Below are positions 1 to 6,772 of a DNA stretch of 64,000 nt, piece by piece. Source of the stretch: Polaribacter sp. IC066 (lineage in GTDB: Bacteria; Bacteroidota; Bacteroidia; Flavobacteriales; Flavobacteriaceae). The position numbers were made by a program, and so were the translations under genes. The stretch's first letter is position 1. The number at the start of each line of letters is the position of its first letter. The stretch is from assembly GCF_007997085.1 (NCBI RefSeq), contig NZ_VORR01000006.1, positions 1-64,000 of the forward strand. The letters run 5' to 3'. Under the pieces are notes generated by a model. That model was not told the DNA's origin. It made no database searches and saw nothing but the letters and a program-made list of their open reading frames with translations.

Positions 1-20
1 ATCACACACTTATCAACCGA

Positions 21-80
21 TGTGCATAAACAACTGCTTTTTTTGAAATAGAATGACTAAAAATAAAAAATTGTGGATAA
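21..80 (-). other. Two DnaA-box-like 9-mers
   Basis: TGTGCATAA at 21-29 and TGTGGATAA at 72-80 are, read on the minus strand, TTATGCACA and TTATCCACA. Both fit the known DnaA box consensus TTWTNCACA, and the second is the perfect form. They have the same orientation, lie 51 bp apart and sit in very AT-rich DNA at the window edge. Two boxes could serve as a DnaA titration or regulatory site, or belong to an origin extending off the left edge. No dnaA or dnaN gene is visible, so an origin call is not supported. Confidence 0.3.
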
Positions 81-85
81 AATAA

Positions 86-238
86 ATCAAATTGTTAACA
101 ACCACTAAACATCCGCTGAATAGTTACAAAGTTTCAAGGACCATTGCAGATTTGGCTGATATTGAAGATATTTCTCCAGATCATATTGCAGCAGCGATAC
201 AATATAGAAGTTTAGATAGAGATGACTGGTTGTGGTAA
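86..238 (+). pseudogene. C-terminal fragment of a ComM/YifB Mg-chelatase-like ATPase
   Basis: The reading frame has no ATG and begins just after an in-frame stop at 83-85. From about 113 it reads NSYKVSRTIADLADIED, then IAAAIQYRSLDRDDWLW, then TAA. This matches the extreme C-terminus of the ComM/YifB family (AAA+ ATPases of about 510 residues linked to DNA uptake and branch migration), where the R-T-I-A-D-L and A-I-Q-Y-R-S-L-D-R signatures are conserved. Only about 42 of roughly 510 residues remain and the upstream frame is non-homologous and AT-rich. I read it as a dead fragment left by a deletion or rearrangement. A functional comM is presumably elsewhere in the genome. Confidence 0.7.
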
Positions 239-250
239 AAATTTAAAACT

Positions 251-515
251 TTATTCTTTAATTACCTTTAAAATAGCATTCCTTATTTTTAAAAAATACG
301 TGCCTTTTGATAATGTTGAGACTACTAAAGTTTGTTTTGTAATAAGGTCGGTAAAATAAATGACGCTACTTTTTTTTCCGTAACGGATTATAAATCGGCA
401 CTTTGAGATTTTATTTTGAGTTGTCAAAAAATAACACATTTTTTGTAGGATTTGGGTATGCGAAAATTGTTTCAGTCTCGTTAAAATTCTCGGTAGATAA
501 AAGAAATATTTACGG
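251..515 (-). pseudogene. Remnant of a T9SS-secreted protein (type A C-terminal sorting domain)
   Basis: On the minus strand one frame around 515-390 encodes FNETETIFAYPNPTKNVLFF, the opening of a type IX secretion type A sorting domain (Y-P-N-P motif at about 448-459). A different frame, 251-439, carries its ending: VSTLSKGTYFLKI and then LKVIKE before the stop at 251. In an intact domain (about 75 residues) the two halves are in one frame, so at least one frameshift separates them near 380-400. No cargo domain precedes it. It is therefore the tail of a decayed secreted protein. The presence of such a tail implies that the organism has or had a type IX secretion system, consistent with the gld genes further on. 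Confidence 0.55.
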
Positions 516-609
516 AAAAGTGACCTTTAAATTTTAACTGCCAAGTAAAGAATTCAGTAAAAGAAAATAGCAATTACAGAACGCTGAAAGTTCAAAAAAG
601 TTAATTGTT

Positions 610-1449
610 TTATTTTTTTCTCTTTAAGTAAATATTATATACCAAACCTATTAAAATTAAGAAGATACCGAATAAGGTCCATAAATTATAAATCTCATTA
701 AACCAAAGAGCACCAATTATAATCATAAAAATGACTTCTAAATACTTTAAAGGTGCCACTAAAGTGGTTTCACTAGATTGAAAAGCTTTTGTCATATACA
801 ACTGACCAACATACCCAAAAAAACCTAAACTTAACAATAACAGCCACTCTACTAAATTTGGTGTTTTCCAGTTATTGATAGATAATACCCCGCCAAACAA
901 AAAAGCCATCATCATAAAATAATTAATAATTATTAACGGATTTTCTGAATTCCCGATTTTACGAATCACCACAAAAATTAACCCTAAAGAAATGGCAGAT
1001 ACAAGGACTAAAATTAATCCAGTAGAATTAACATCTACACCCAATCCTTTAATCATTAAAACTCCTACAAATGCTAACAAAAAAAGCAACCATTGCACGA
1101 GTTTTATTTTCTCTTTTAAAAAAATAAAAGCAAAAATAGCGGCAAAAATTGGCGATGTATATCTTAAAGAAGTTGCTGTACCAATTGCTAAATAATTTAA
1201 AGATTGAAAGAAACAAGTTAAAGAAACTACACCCGCAACCCCTCTAATAATTAACCACTTTTGATTGTTTCCAAAAAAAGGTATTTTATGTCTTATGATT
1301 AACGGAACTGTAAATAATAATGTGCCAATAGATCTAAAAAAGACAATCTGATATGCACTAAATCCACTTAAATATTTCACAACAACATTCATAAATGAAA
1401 ATGCAATGACACTTAAAATCATATAAAAAATAGCAGTCGAGTTGTTCAT
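610..1449 (-). CDS. EamA/DMT-superfamily transporter
   Basis: The 279-residue protein is almost entirely hydrophobic and consists of two tandem EamA repeats (about residues 6-137 and 145-276) with some ten predicted membrane helices, the normal size and layout of drug/metabolite transporters. The short loop after helix 1 has the usual F-M-N-V-V-V-K-Y start, and the tail ends in K-R-K-K, a typical cytoplasmic C-terminus. The substrate cannot be read from the sequence; family members export amino acids, nucleotides or other small metabolites from the inner membrane. Its ATG overlaps the TAA of the upstream SLC13 gene by one base (TAATG), so the two are probably translated from one message, and transport of related substrates is possible. 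Family call is firm, substrate unknown. Confidence 0.85.
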   Translation of the reverse strand: MNNSTAIFYMILSVIAFSFMNVVVKYLSGFSAYQIVFFRSIGTLLFTVPLIIRHKIPFFGNNQKWLIIRGVAGVVSLTCFFQSLNYLAIGTATSLRYTSPIFAAIFAFIFLKEKIKLVQWLLFLLAFVGVLMIKGLGVDVNSTGLILVLVSAISLGLIFVVIRKIGNSENPLIIINYFMMMAFLFGGVLSINNWKTPNLVEWLLLLSLGFFGYVGQLYMTKAFQSSETTLVAPLKYLEVIFMIIIGALWFNEIYNLWTLFGIFLILIGLVYNIYLKRKK

Positions 1450-2879
1450 TAAAAGAATATAGGAATTACAAATTGATAATACAAAATTAATAAGCCAACA
1501 GCGATAAGATTTAATATAATTCCTGCTTTTGCCATTTCATTTACTTTTACATAACCACTTGCAAAAACGATTGCATTTGGCGGCGTTGCCATTGGCAACA
1601 TAAACGCACAACTACTTGCCATGGTAACCGGAATTAATAAGTTTAAAATAGGAATGTTTAAACCGATTGCAATGCCTGCAACAACTGGCGCTAAAACGGC
1701 AACCAAAGCAACATTACTCATTAATTCTGTCATAAATAACATCAGAATAATTAGGAGAGAAACGGTAAACAATATATTAAAATTTCCAGCAGAAATTATG
1801 TCGGTAATTAGTGCAACTAATCCGCTTGAAGCCATTCCTTTTGCCAATGCTAAACCTCCTCCAAAAAGGATTAAAATGCCCCAAGCTAACTTTTCAGTAT
1901 CATTCCACTCCAAAATAAAATTTCCTTTTTTAAAATTCATAGGAATTACAAATAAAGAAACCGCGCCAATTAAACTAATAATGGTATCTGATAATTTTAA
2001 ACCAGGAAAAACACTATTGATAATAGTTCTCGTAATCCACAGGAACACAGTAATTGCAAAAATTATCAAGACTCTTTTTTCTTCTTTTGATATTTTACCA
2101 AGTTTTTCTATTTCTTCGGATATTAAACTTGCTGAAGATTTAAATAAAATGTCTTTACAAGGAAACATTAATTTTACCAAAACCAGATACACCGCAGCAA
2201 TCATAACAATTGAAAATGGTAAGCCAAAACTCATCCAAGTTAAAAATGATATTTGAATGTTGTATTGATTTTCTAACAATCCTATTAAAACCGAATTTGG
2301 TGGCGTACCAATAACCGTAGCTATTCCGCCAGCATTTGCTGCAAAAGCGATTCCTAACATAATACTTAAAGCAAAGTTTTTATCGCCTTTTGTAAATCCG
2401 TTTGCATCATCAATTAAAAGTTTTATAACAGAAATTGCGATGGGTAACATGACAACAGTTGATGCCGTATTGCTAATCCACATACTCATAAATGCAGTAG
2501 CAATCATAAAACCTAGTACCACTTTGTTGGGAGTTGTGCCAGTGAGTTTTATAATATTTAAAGCAATTCTTTTATGTAAATTAACTTTCTCTAACGCCAA
2601 CGCCAATACAAAACCACCAAAGAATAAAAAGATAATAGGGCTTCCATAATTTGCACCAACCTCTGCAATTGGCATCACTTTTAAAAGCGGAAATAAAATT
2701 AATGGCAACAAAGCGGTAACAGCAATATTTACGGTTTCTGTAATCCACCAAAGAACCATCCAAACTGCAACTGCAATAACGGCATCTGCTTTCTCTGAAA
2801 CTAATGTTATTGGTGAAAACTGAATTAAAAAGAATAGTATTGGACCGAGAAGTAGTCCTATTTTTTTGGTTGCTTGCAT
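1449..2879 (-). CDS. SLC13/DASS-family sodium:anion (dicarboxylate) symporter
   Basis: The 476-residue inner-membrane protein has the length and helix pattern of the divalent anion:sodium symporter family, which imports C4-dicarboxylates, citrate or sulfate with sodium. The first SNT signature is present (W-I-S-N-T-A-S, residues 134-140), followed by a G-T-P-P-N segment near 191-195. The second signature reads M-S-N-V at about 387-390, a V replacing the T of the best studied members. W-W-I-T-E-T-V near residues 44-50 is also typical. The gene heads a two-gene minus-strand unit with the EamA transporter (1-base overlap). Members with a degenerate second motif may differ in sodium or substrate preference, so I do not assign a substrate. 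Confidence 0.85.
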   Translation of the reverse strand: MQATKKIGLLLGPILFFLIQFSPITLVSEKADAVIAVAVWMVLWWITETVNIAVTALLPLILFPLLKVMPIAEVGANYGSPIIFLFFGGFVLALALEKVNLHKRIALNIIKLTGTTPNKVVLGFMIATAFMSMWISNTASTVVMLPIAISVIKLLIDDANGFTKGDKNFALSIMLGIAFAANAGGIATVIGTPPNSVLIGLLENQYNIQISFLTWMSFGLPFSIVMIAAVYLVLVKLMFPCKDILFKSSASLISEEIEKLGKISKEEKRVLIIFAITVFLWITRTIINSVFPGLKLSDTIISLIGAVSLFVIPMNFKKGNFILEWNDTEKLAWGILILFGGGLALAKGMASSGLVALITDIISAGNFNILFTVSLLIILMLFMTELMSNVALVAVLAPVVAGIAIGLNIPILNLLIPVTMASSCAFMLPMATPPNAIVFASGYVKVNEMAKAGIILNLIAVGLLILYYQFVIPIFF

Positions 2880-3019
2880 TTTGGGTTGATTGACTTGCTT
2901 GCGAAATTAACGAAAGTCTTACGAACTTAATAACTAGTTTTATTATTTTTGGTTTGCGTGAATATATAATTAGAAAAAAGCATTTTATTTTGCAAATTAT
3001 ACCAAGTAGATTGATACCT

Positions 3020-3074
3020 ACAAGGTTCTAAAAACCTTGCAGGAATAATAACGGATATCCTGCAAGGTTTGTTT
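3020..3074. repeat. Inverted repeat with AACCTTGCAGG arms
   Basis: A pair of arms (ACCTTGCAGG followed by CCTGCAAGGT) lies in the gap between the SLC13 gene and the toxin-antitoxin module, together with a smaller internal arm ACAAGGTT/AAACCTTG. A related half, GAAACCTTGCAGGAACG, recurs at about 40758-40774. The palindromic design and intergenic recurrence are those of a REP-like dispersed repeat. It could also act as a weak terminator, although its T run follows only on the plus side. Confidence 0.5.
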
Positions 3075-3121
3075 TTTTAACCTCATTGGTATTTTATTTT
3101 TAAACTTCCTTACTATTTCAG

Positions 3122-3140
3122 ATAAAAGCGAATATATTTT
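3122..3140 (+). repeat. Left copy of a 19-bp direct repeat flanking a TA module
   Basis: ATAAAAGCGAATATATTTT here is identical to 3677-3695. The right copy encodes part of the end of the broken toxin (N-K-S-E-Y-I-F). The left copy, with its neighbouring bases, can be read in frame as I-S-D-K-S-E-Y-I-F, so it may be the tail of a second, lost toxin copy upstream rather than a target-site duplication. Confidence 0.5.
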
Positions 3141-3167
3141 CAAATACTTTTATTATATTTGTTAGGT

Positions 3168-3419
3168 ATGAATATTCAAATAGAAAAAAATCAATTAATT
3201 CAGCAAATTATGGAATTGCAAGACAGTTCTGTAATTAAAAAAATGCGTGATTTTTTATCCAAAGAAACTAAAAATAATGATTGGTATAATTCACTTTCTT
3301 CTTCCGAAAAGGAATCTATTGCTAAAGGATTAAAAGATTTAGATAATGGAAATACTATTTCTCACGAAGATGTGATTGCTTCTGTTAAAAATAAAATAGC
3401 TTCACTTAAACAACAGTAG
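3168..3419 (+). CDS. Antitoxin of a RelE/ParE-type addiction module
   Basis: This 83-residue protein has the composition and layout of small addiction-module antitoxins of the type found upstream of RelE/ParE toxins. The N-terminus is an amphipathic helix with a Q-Q-I-M-E-L-Q-D core. After it come an acidic S-S-E-K-E-S-I-A-K-G-L turn and a C-terminal E-D-V-I-A-S-V-K helix that would thread into the toxin. I start it at the ATG at 3168 (MNIQIEK) rather than an ATG 9 bases upstream, because family members begin this way. It is intact, unlike the toxin that follows immediately (3416-3699). Without a partner it may act only as a DNA-binding regulator, or neutralise a homologous toxin in trans. 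Confidence 0.75.
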   Translation: MNIQIEKNQLIQQIMELQDSSVIKKMRDFLSKETKNNDWYNSLSSSEKESIAKGLKDLDNGNTISHEDVIASVKNKIASLKQQ

Positions 3420-3699
3420 CGGAGATTATTTGGTCGGTTGCTTCCGAAAAATCTTATTTAACTATTATTGAACAACTTTTTGAAAATGGGGAATTGAATT
3501 TGCAGAAAAATTTGAATTTCAGGTAAATCAACTATTAGATACTATTGCAAGACACAATCATATTTGTCCTAAATCTGCATTTTTAGATTTGCATAAATGT
3601 GTTATCAACAAACACAATTCTTTAATTTATAGCGTTACAGAAAGAAATAAAATTGAAATTGTATTACTTATTTTCAATAAAAGCGAATATATTTTTTAA
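3416..3699 (+). pseudogene. RelE/ParE-family toxin, inactivated by a frameshift and start loss
   Basis: Directly after the antitoxin the frame EIIWSVASEKSYLTIIEQLF begins, the normal N-terminal strand and helix of a RelE/ParE toxin, but the codon where ATG is expected (3416-3418) is GTA. At about 3485-3489 the sequence GAAAATGGGGAA lacks one T. Restoring it gives E-N-W-G-I-E-F-A-E-K-F and then a continuous frame through V-N-Q-L-L-D, I-Y-S-V-T-E-R-N-K and K-S-E-Y-I-F to TAA at 3697-3699. Family length (about 95 residues) is recovered when the frames are joined. The toxin is therefore dead by two independent lesions. The basic and aromatic residues after the frameshift look unscarred, so the decay seems recent. 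Confidence 0.8.
3677..3695 (+). repeat. Right copy of the 19-bp direct repeat flanking the TA module
   Basis: Identical in all 19 bases to 3122-3140 and 537 bp away from it, ending inside the stop region of the toxin pseudogene. Together the two copies bracket the antitoxin and the toxin. Confidence 0.5.
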
Positions 3700-3703
3700 A
3701 TTC

Positions 3704-3789
3704 TAAAAGCCTGCGTTAAGGATTGAAACGGCATCCTTTTTTTGTTTTTCTCAAAAAAAGATATAGTGAAAAGCCTGTTAAAACGCCCA
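3704..3789 (+). ncRNA. Structured flavobacterial RNA element, flavo-1-like
   Basis: The segment AAAGCCTGCGTTAAGGATT, then GAAACGGCATCC, a T7/A7 pair, AAAGATATAGTGAAAAGCC and TTAAAACGCCC has the look of a conserved RNA that recurs in flavobacterial intergenic regions. I recall the same GCGTTAnGGATTGnAnCGGCATCC...GATATAGnGnAAAGCC pattern from that group. Visible pairing: GGAT (3720-3723) with ATCC (3733-3736), a TTTTTTTG/CAAAAAAA arm (3737-3759), and GCGTT (3713-3717) with AACGC at the end. It lies between the broken toxin and the ahcY terminator, and belongs to no coding frame. Assigning the Rfam name is from memory and needs a covariance search. Confidence 0.45.
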
Positions 3790-3795
3790 AAAAGA

Positions 3796-3823
3796 AAACC
3801 CTTTCAAATTAATGAAAGGGTTT
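3796..3823 (-). terminator. Terminator of ahcY
   Basis: An 11-bp perfect stem (AAACCCTTTCA / TGAAAGGGTTT) encloses a 6-nt loop. Read on the minus strand it is followed by TTCTTTTTGG, so it fits a factor-independent terminator about 110 nt behind the ahcY stop. Confidence 0.75.
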
Positions 3824-3901
3824 CAGAGTTTTTATCAGATTCCTCAATCGACTAAAAAGTCTCATTTCGGAATGACAGTTATAGTTTAAACGTTTTTATT
3901 G

Positions 3902-3935
3902 TGACAAATAACCAACAACTAAAAACCAACAACTA
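3902..3935 (-). repeat. 14-nt (2 x 7) repeat directly behind ahcY
   Basis: The unit CCAACAACTAAAAA is followed by CCAACAACTA, so on the ahcY message the tail reads AGTTGTTGGTTTTT then AGTTGTTGGTTATT. The array starts within two bases of the ahcY stop codon. Period 7 also appears in the tracts at 32152, 47020, 57347 and 62388. Confidence 0.55.
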
Positions 3936-3936
3936 T

Positions 3937-5244
3937 TTAATACCTATAATGTTCTGGCTTAAAAGGTCCGGCTTGGGTAACACCAATATAATCTGCTTGG
4001 TCTTTACTCAATTCGGTTAATTCTACACCTATTTTTGCTAAATGTAAAAAGGCTACTTTTTCATCTAAATGCTTTGGTAACATATACACTTCGTTTCCGT
4101 ACGCTTTTGCATTGTTCCAAAGTTCCATTTGCGCTAAAGTCTGGTTTGTAAATGAGTTAGACATTACAAAACTTGGGTGACCTGTTGCACAGCCTAAATT
4201 TACCAAACGACCTTCTGCTAATAAAATAATATCTTTTCCGTTGATATTATATTTATCTACTTGAGGCTTAATCTCAACTTTTTCGCTCGTTGCATTTAAA
4301 TAAGGAACATCAATCTCGTTATCGAAATGCCCAATATTCGCAACAATAACTTTGTCTTTCATTGCTAAAAAATGTTCTGCTCTTACAATACCTTTGTTTC
4401 CTGTGGTGGTAATAATAATATCAGAATTTGCAACAACAGTTTCTAATTTCTTTACTTCAAAACCGTCCATTGCAGCTTGTAACGCACAAATTGGATCGAT
4501 TTCTGTAACTGTAACGATAGAACCTGCACCTTTAAAAGAAGCAGCTGTACCTTTACCAACATCACCATAACCACAAACAGTTACACGTTTACCTGCTAAC
4601 ATAATATCGGTTGCTCTACGAATTGCATCTACTGCAGATTCTTTACAACCATATTTATTATCAAATTTCGATTTTGTAACCGAATCGTTGATATTAATTG
4701 CTGGCATTGGCAAGGTTCCGTTTTTTACACGCTCGTACAATCTGTGAACACCAGTTGTAGTTTCTTCTGATAATCCATTGATTCCTGCAGCTAATTCTGG
4801 ATATTGATCTAACACCATGTTGGTTAAATCTCCACCATCATCTAAAATCATATTTAATGGCTTTTTGTCTTCACCAAAAAACAAGGTTTGTTCAATACAC
4901 CATTCAAATTCTTCTTCATTCATTCCTTTCCAAGCATACACCGAAGTACCTGTTGCAGCAATTGCAGCAGCGGCTTGGTCTTGCGTAGAAAAAATATTAC
5001 AAGAACTCCAAGTAACTTCTGCTCCTAAAGCTTGTAATGTTTCAATTAAAATTGCGGTTTGAATGGTCATGTGTAAACATCCTGCAATTCTTGCACCTTT
5101 TAAGGGCTGTGCATCTCCATACTCTTCTCTTAATGACATTAAGCCTGGCATTTCTGCTTCTGCCAAATCCATTTCTTTTCTTCCCCAATCGGCTAAAGAA
5201 ATATCTTTAACTTTAAACGGTACGAAAGCTTTTTTTGTGCTCAT
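3937..5244 (-). CDS. ahcY: Adenosylhomocysteinase (S-adenosyl-L-homocysteine hydrolase)
   Basis: AhcY reversibly cleaves S-adenosylhomocysteine to adenosine and homocysteine in the cytoplasm, clearing the by-product of SAM-dependent methylation. The 435-residue protein is full length. It shows A-G-C-L-H-M-T (residues 54-60), D-D-G-G-D-L (135-140), the NAD-binding loop G-Y-G-D-V-G-K-G (225-232), and the diagnostic C-terminal ending P-F-K-P-E-H-Y-R-Y that closes over NAD in the neighbouring subunit. The ATG at 5244 gives the usual N-terminus. It is transcribed alone, divergent from the phosphopantetheinyl transferase gene. A TAACTTTG box on the minus strand (5343-5350) is a possible -7 element, with a TTG 16 nt upstream of it, slightly short of the usual spacing. 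A terminator follows at 3796-3823. Confidence 0.98.
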   Translation of the reverse strand: MSTKKAFVPFKVKDISLADWGRKEMDLAEAEMPGLMSLREEYGDAQPLKGARIAGCLHMTIQTAILIETLQALGAEVTWSSCNIFSTQDQAAAAIAATGTSVYAWKGMNEEEFEWCIEQTLFFGEDKKPLNMILDDGGDLTNMVLDQYPELAAGINGLSEETTTGVHRLYERVKNGTLPMPAININDSVTKSKFDNKYGCKESAVDAIRRATDIMLAGKRVTVCGYGDVGKGTAASFKGAGSIVTVTEIDPICALQAAMDGFEVKKLETVVANSDIIITTTGNKGIVRAEHFLAMKDKVIVANIGHFDNEIDVPYLNATSEKVEIKPQVDKYNINGKDIILLAEGRLVNLGCATGHPSFVMSNSFTNQTLAQMELWNNAKAYGNEVYMLPKHLDEKVAFLHLAKIGVELTELSKDQADYIGVTQAGPFKPEHYRY

Positions 5245-5370
5245 ATTGTGTATATTTATCTTTTAATACGTTTTACTACTTGAAAATCACCATTTTCTTT
5301 GCCGGTAATTTCAAACAACAAACAGTGTGTTTTTTGCGACTGCAAAGTTACAACATAGATTTTAAACAAT

Positions 5371-5997
5371 ATGGCTCTTTACAAAACATTAACTATCAGT
5401 TCTTCAACCAAAGTTTTCATCTGGAAAATTGAAGAACCTATAAACCAATTACATGCAGGAATCAGCTTAACGCAAAGCAGTTCAACCCGTTTAAACTCGA
5501 TGAAATCTGAATTGCATCAAAAAGGATTTTTGAGTATTCGGCATTTACTTAAAGAGGTTGGTTACACAGATGCCGATTTACTATATGACGAATTTGGAAA
5601 ACCACATTTAAAAGACGGTAAATTTATTTCTATTACACACTCTTTCACCTTTACGGCAATTATTGTTTCTGATGATGCACCTGTTGGGATTGACATTGAA
5701 AAACAGCGTGAAAAAATTTTAAAAATTGCACATAAATTTACGCCTTTTGAAGAATATAAAACCATTGCAAATGTTGATGCTTTAATAAGTAAACTGACCA
5801 TTGTTTGGGGTGCAAAAGAGAGTTTGTATAAAATTTACGGCAAGAAAAAACTTCGATTCTTGCATCATATTTATATTGAAGATTTTAAATTTGCTGATGA
5901 AAAAACAATTGGCAGCATTCGTTTTGATGGAAAAGAAGCTTCTTACGCTATTGAATTTTTAGAGTTTGAAGGATTTACTTGTGTGTATGCTTTTTAG
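5371..5997 (+). CDS. 4'-phosphopantetheinyl transferase superfamily protein
   Basis: Enzymes of this superfamily transfer the phosphopantetheine arm of CoA to a serine of an acyl or peptidyl carrier protein. The 208-residue protein has the two hallmark motifs of the Sfp-type pseudodimer: G-I-D-I-E at 106-110 (magnesium and CoA binding) and W-G-A-K-E-S-L-Y-K at 146-154 (catalytic glutamate and lysine). An H-S-F-T-F segment at about 89-93 corresponds to the conserved S-H-S region. No polyketide or peptide synthetase is nearby, so it most likely serves fatty acid ACP or a polyene pigment (flexirubin-like) carrier protein elsewhere. The gene is divergent from ahcY, and its ATG at 5371 lies 126 bp from the ahcY start. 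Confidence 0.9.
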   Translation: MALYKTLTISSSTKVFIWKIEEPINQLHAGISLTQSSSTRLNSMKSELHQKGFLSIRHLLKEVGYTDADLLYDEFGKPHLKDGKFISITHSFTFTAIIVSDDAPVGIDIEKQREKILKIAHKFTPFEEYKTIANVDALISKLTIVWGAKESLYKIYGKKKLRFLHHIYIEDFKFADEKTIGSIRFDGKEASYAIEFLEFEGFTCVYAF

Positions 5998-6083
5998 CAG
6001 ATTCAAAGTTGGAATTTTTATACAGTTTGTCATTTAGACGATAGGAGAAATCTCATATAAATTTAACGAAAACACTTTGTTTC

Positions 6084-6340
6084 TTAATCATAATGACACC
6101 TGCCCTTCGCTATTAAAATTTCATTTTCTTTATATTGATAAATCAATCGATATTCACTATTAATTCTCCTTGACCAAAATCCAGCGTATTTATACTTTAA
6201 AGGTTCAGGTTTACCAATTCCGTCAAAGGGATTTCTAGCAATGTCTTTTAGGAGCTCATTTATTTTCTTGACTTTCTTTTTATCGGTTTTTTACCAAAAA
6301 AAATAATCTTCCCAAGACTCATTAAAAAAATATATTTCAT
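6084..6340 (-). pseudogene. YoeB/Txe-family toxin, broken by a frameshift and a nonsense codon
   Basis: The minus-strand sequence starts at an ATG (6340) four bases after the antitoxin stop and reads M-K-Y-I-F. It then slips: the ATG frame ends after 26 codons. One base off, the proper frame runs N-E-S-W-E-D-Y-F-F-W, a TAA where the family has Gln (W-Q-K-T-D-K-K), then KVKKINELLKDIARNPFDG, G-K-P-E-P-L-K, F-W-S-R-R-I-N-S-E-Y-R-L-I-Y and a final C-H-Y. These are the defining motifs of the YoeB mRNA interferase, including the C-terminal H-Y. The slip lies in a T7 run, a classic indel site. The protein cannot be made intact from this copy unless the run slips and the stop is read through. Confidence 0.85.
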
Positions 6341-6344
6341 TTTC

Positions 6345-6596
6345 TTATTGAATTATGTCTCTGTCAAAAGATGCTTTGTTTTTTAGCTTGTCAATAGCAG
6401 AATCCAATCTTAATTCATTTTTTCGAGAGGATAATTCATGATTTGTTGCCATTAAAGAATTGTATTCTTGTAACGACATTAACACAATTCCAGCATCTTT
6501 ACCATGATTTATAATCAAGGTTTCAAAGTTTTTGACAACTTTATTTAAATACGTTTTCATGTGCTTTCTAAAATATGACACGGTTGTAATTTGCAT
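6345..6596 (-). CDS. Phd/YefM-family antitoxin
   Basis: The 83-residue protein starts, by comparison with the family, at the ATG at 6596 (MQITTVSYFRKH) rather than 12 codons upstream. It contains the Phd/YefM pattern: an S-Y-F-R-K-H-M-K-T-Y-L-N-K-V beta-alpha segment, I-I-N-H-G-K-D-A-G-I-V-L-M-S and the helix L-Q-E-Y-N-S-L at about 48-54. The N-terminal half dimerises and binds its own operator and the C-terminal half wraps the toxin. The partner YoeB toxin just downstream is a pseudogene, so this antitoxin appears orphaned. It may remain because it represses its own promoter or protects against YoeB copies elsewhere. Confidence 0.85.
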   Translation of the reverse strand: MQITTVSYFRKHMKTYLNKVVKNFETLIINHGKDAGIVLMSLQEYNSLMATNHELSSRKNELRLDSAIDKLKNKASFDRDIIQ

Positions 6597-6772
6597 ACTA
6601 TTGTATTTAATTAGGTATAAATATATGTACATAATTTTATTTTTACAACTTTTATCGAATTGCAGGTAACATTTCTTTTCAAATAATGTGTAAAATTTAT
6701 GTTTATTGTATTTCTAAAATGATAAAAACAAATTAACTCCTTACTTTTGATGCTCGAACTCTATTTAACAAA

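Noticed and set aside
1621..2256. 211-residue plus-strand ORF
   Set aside because: Antisense shadow of the SLC13 transporter; its composition reflects reversed membrane-helix codons.
3122..3695. Insertion sequence or transposon carrying the TA genes
   Set aside because: There is a direct repeat but no transposase and no terminal inverted repeats; 19 bp is also long for a target duplication.
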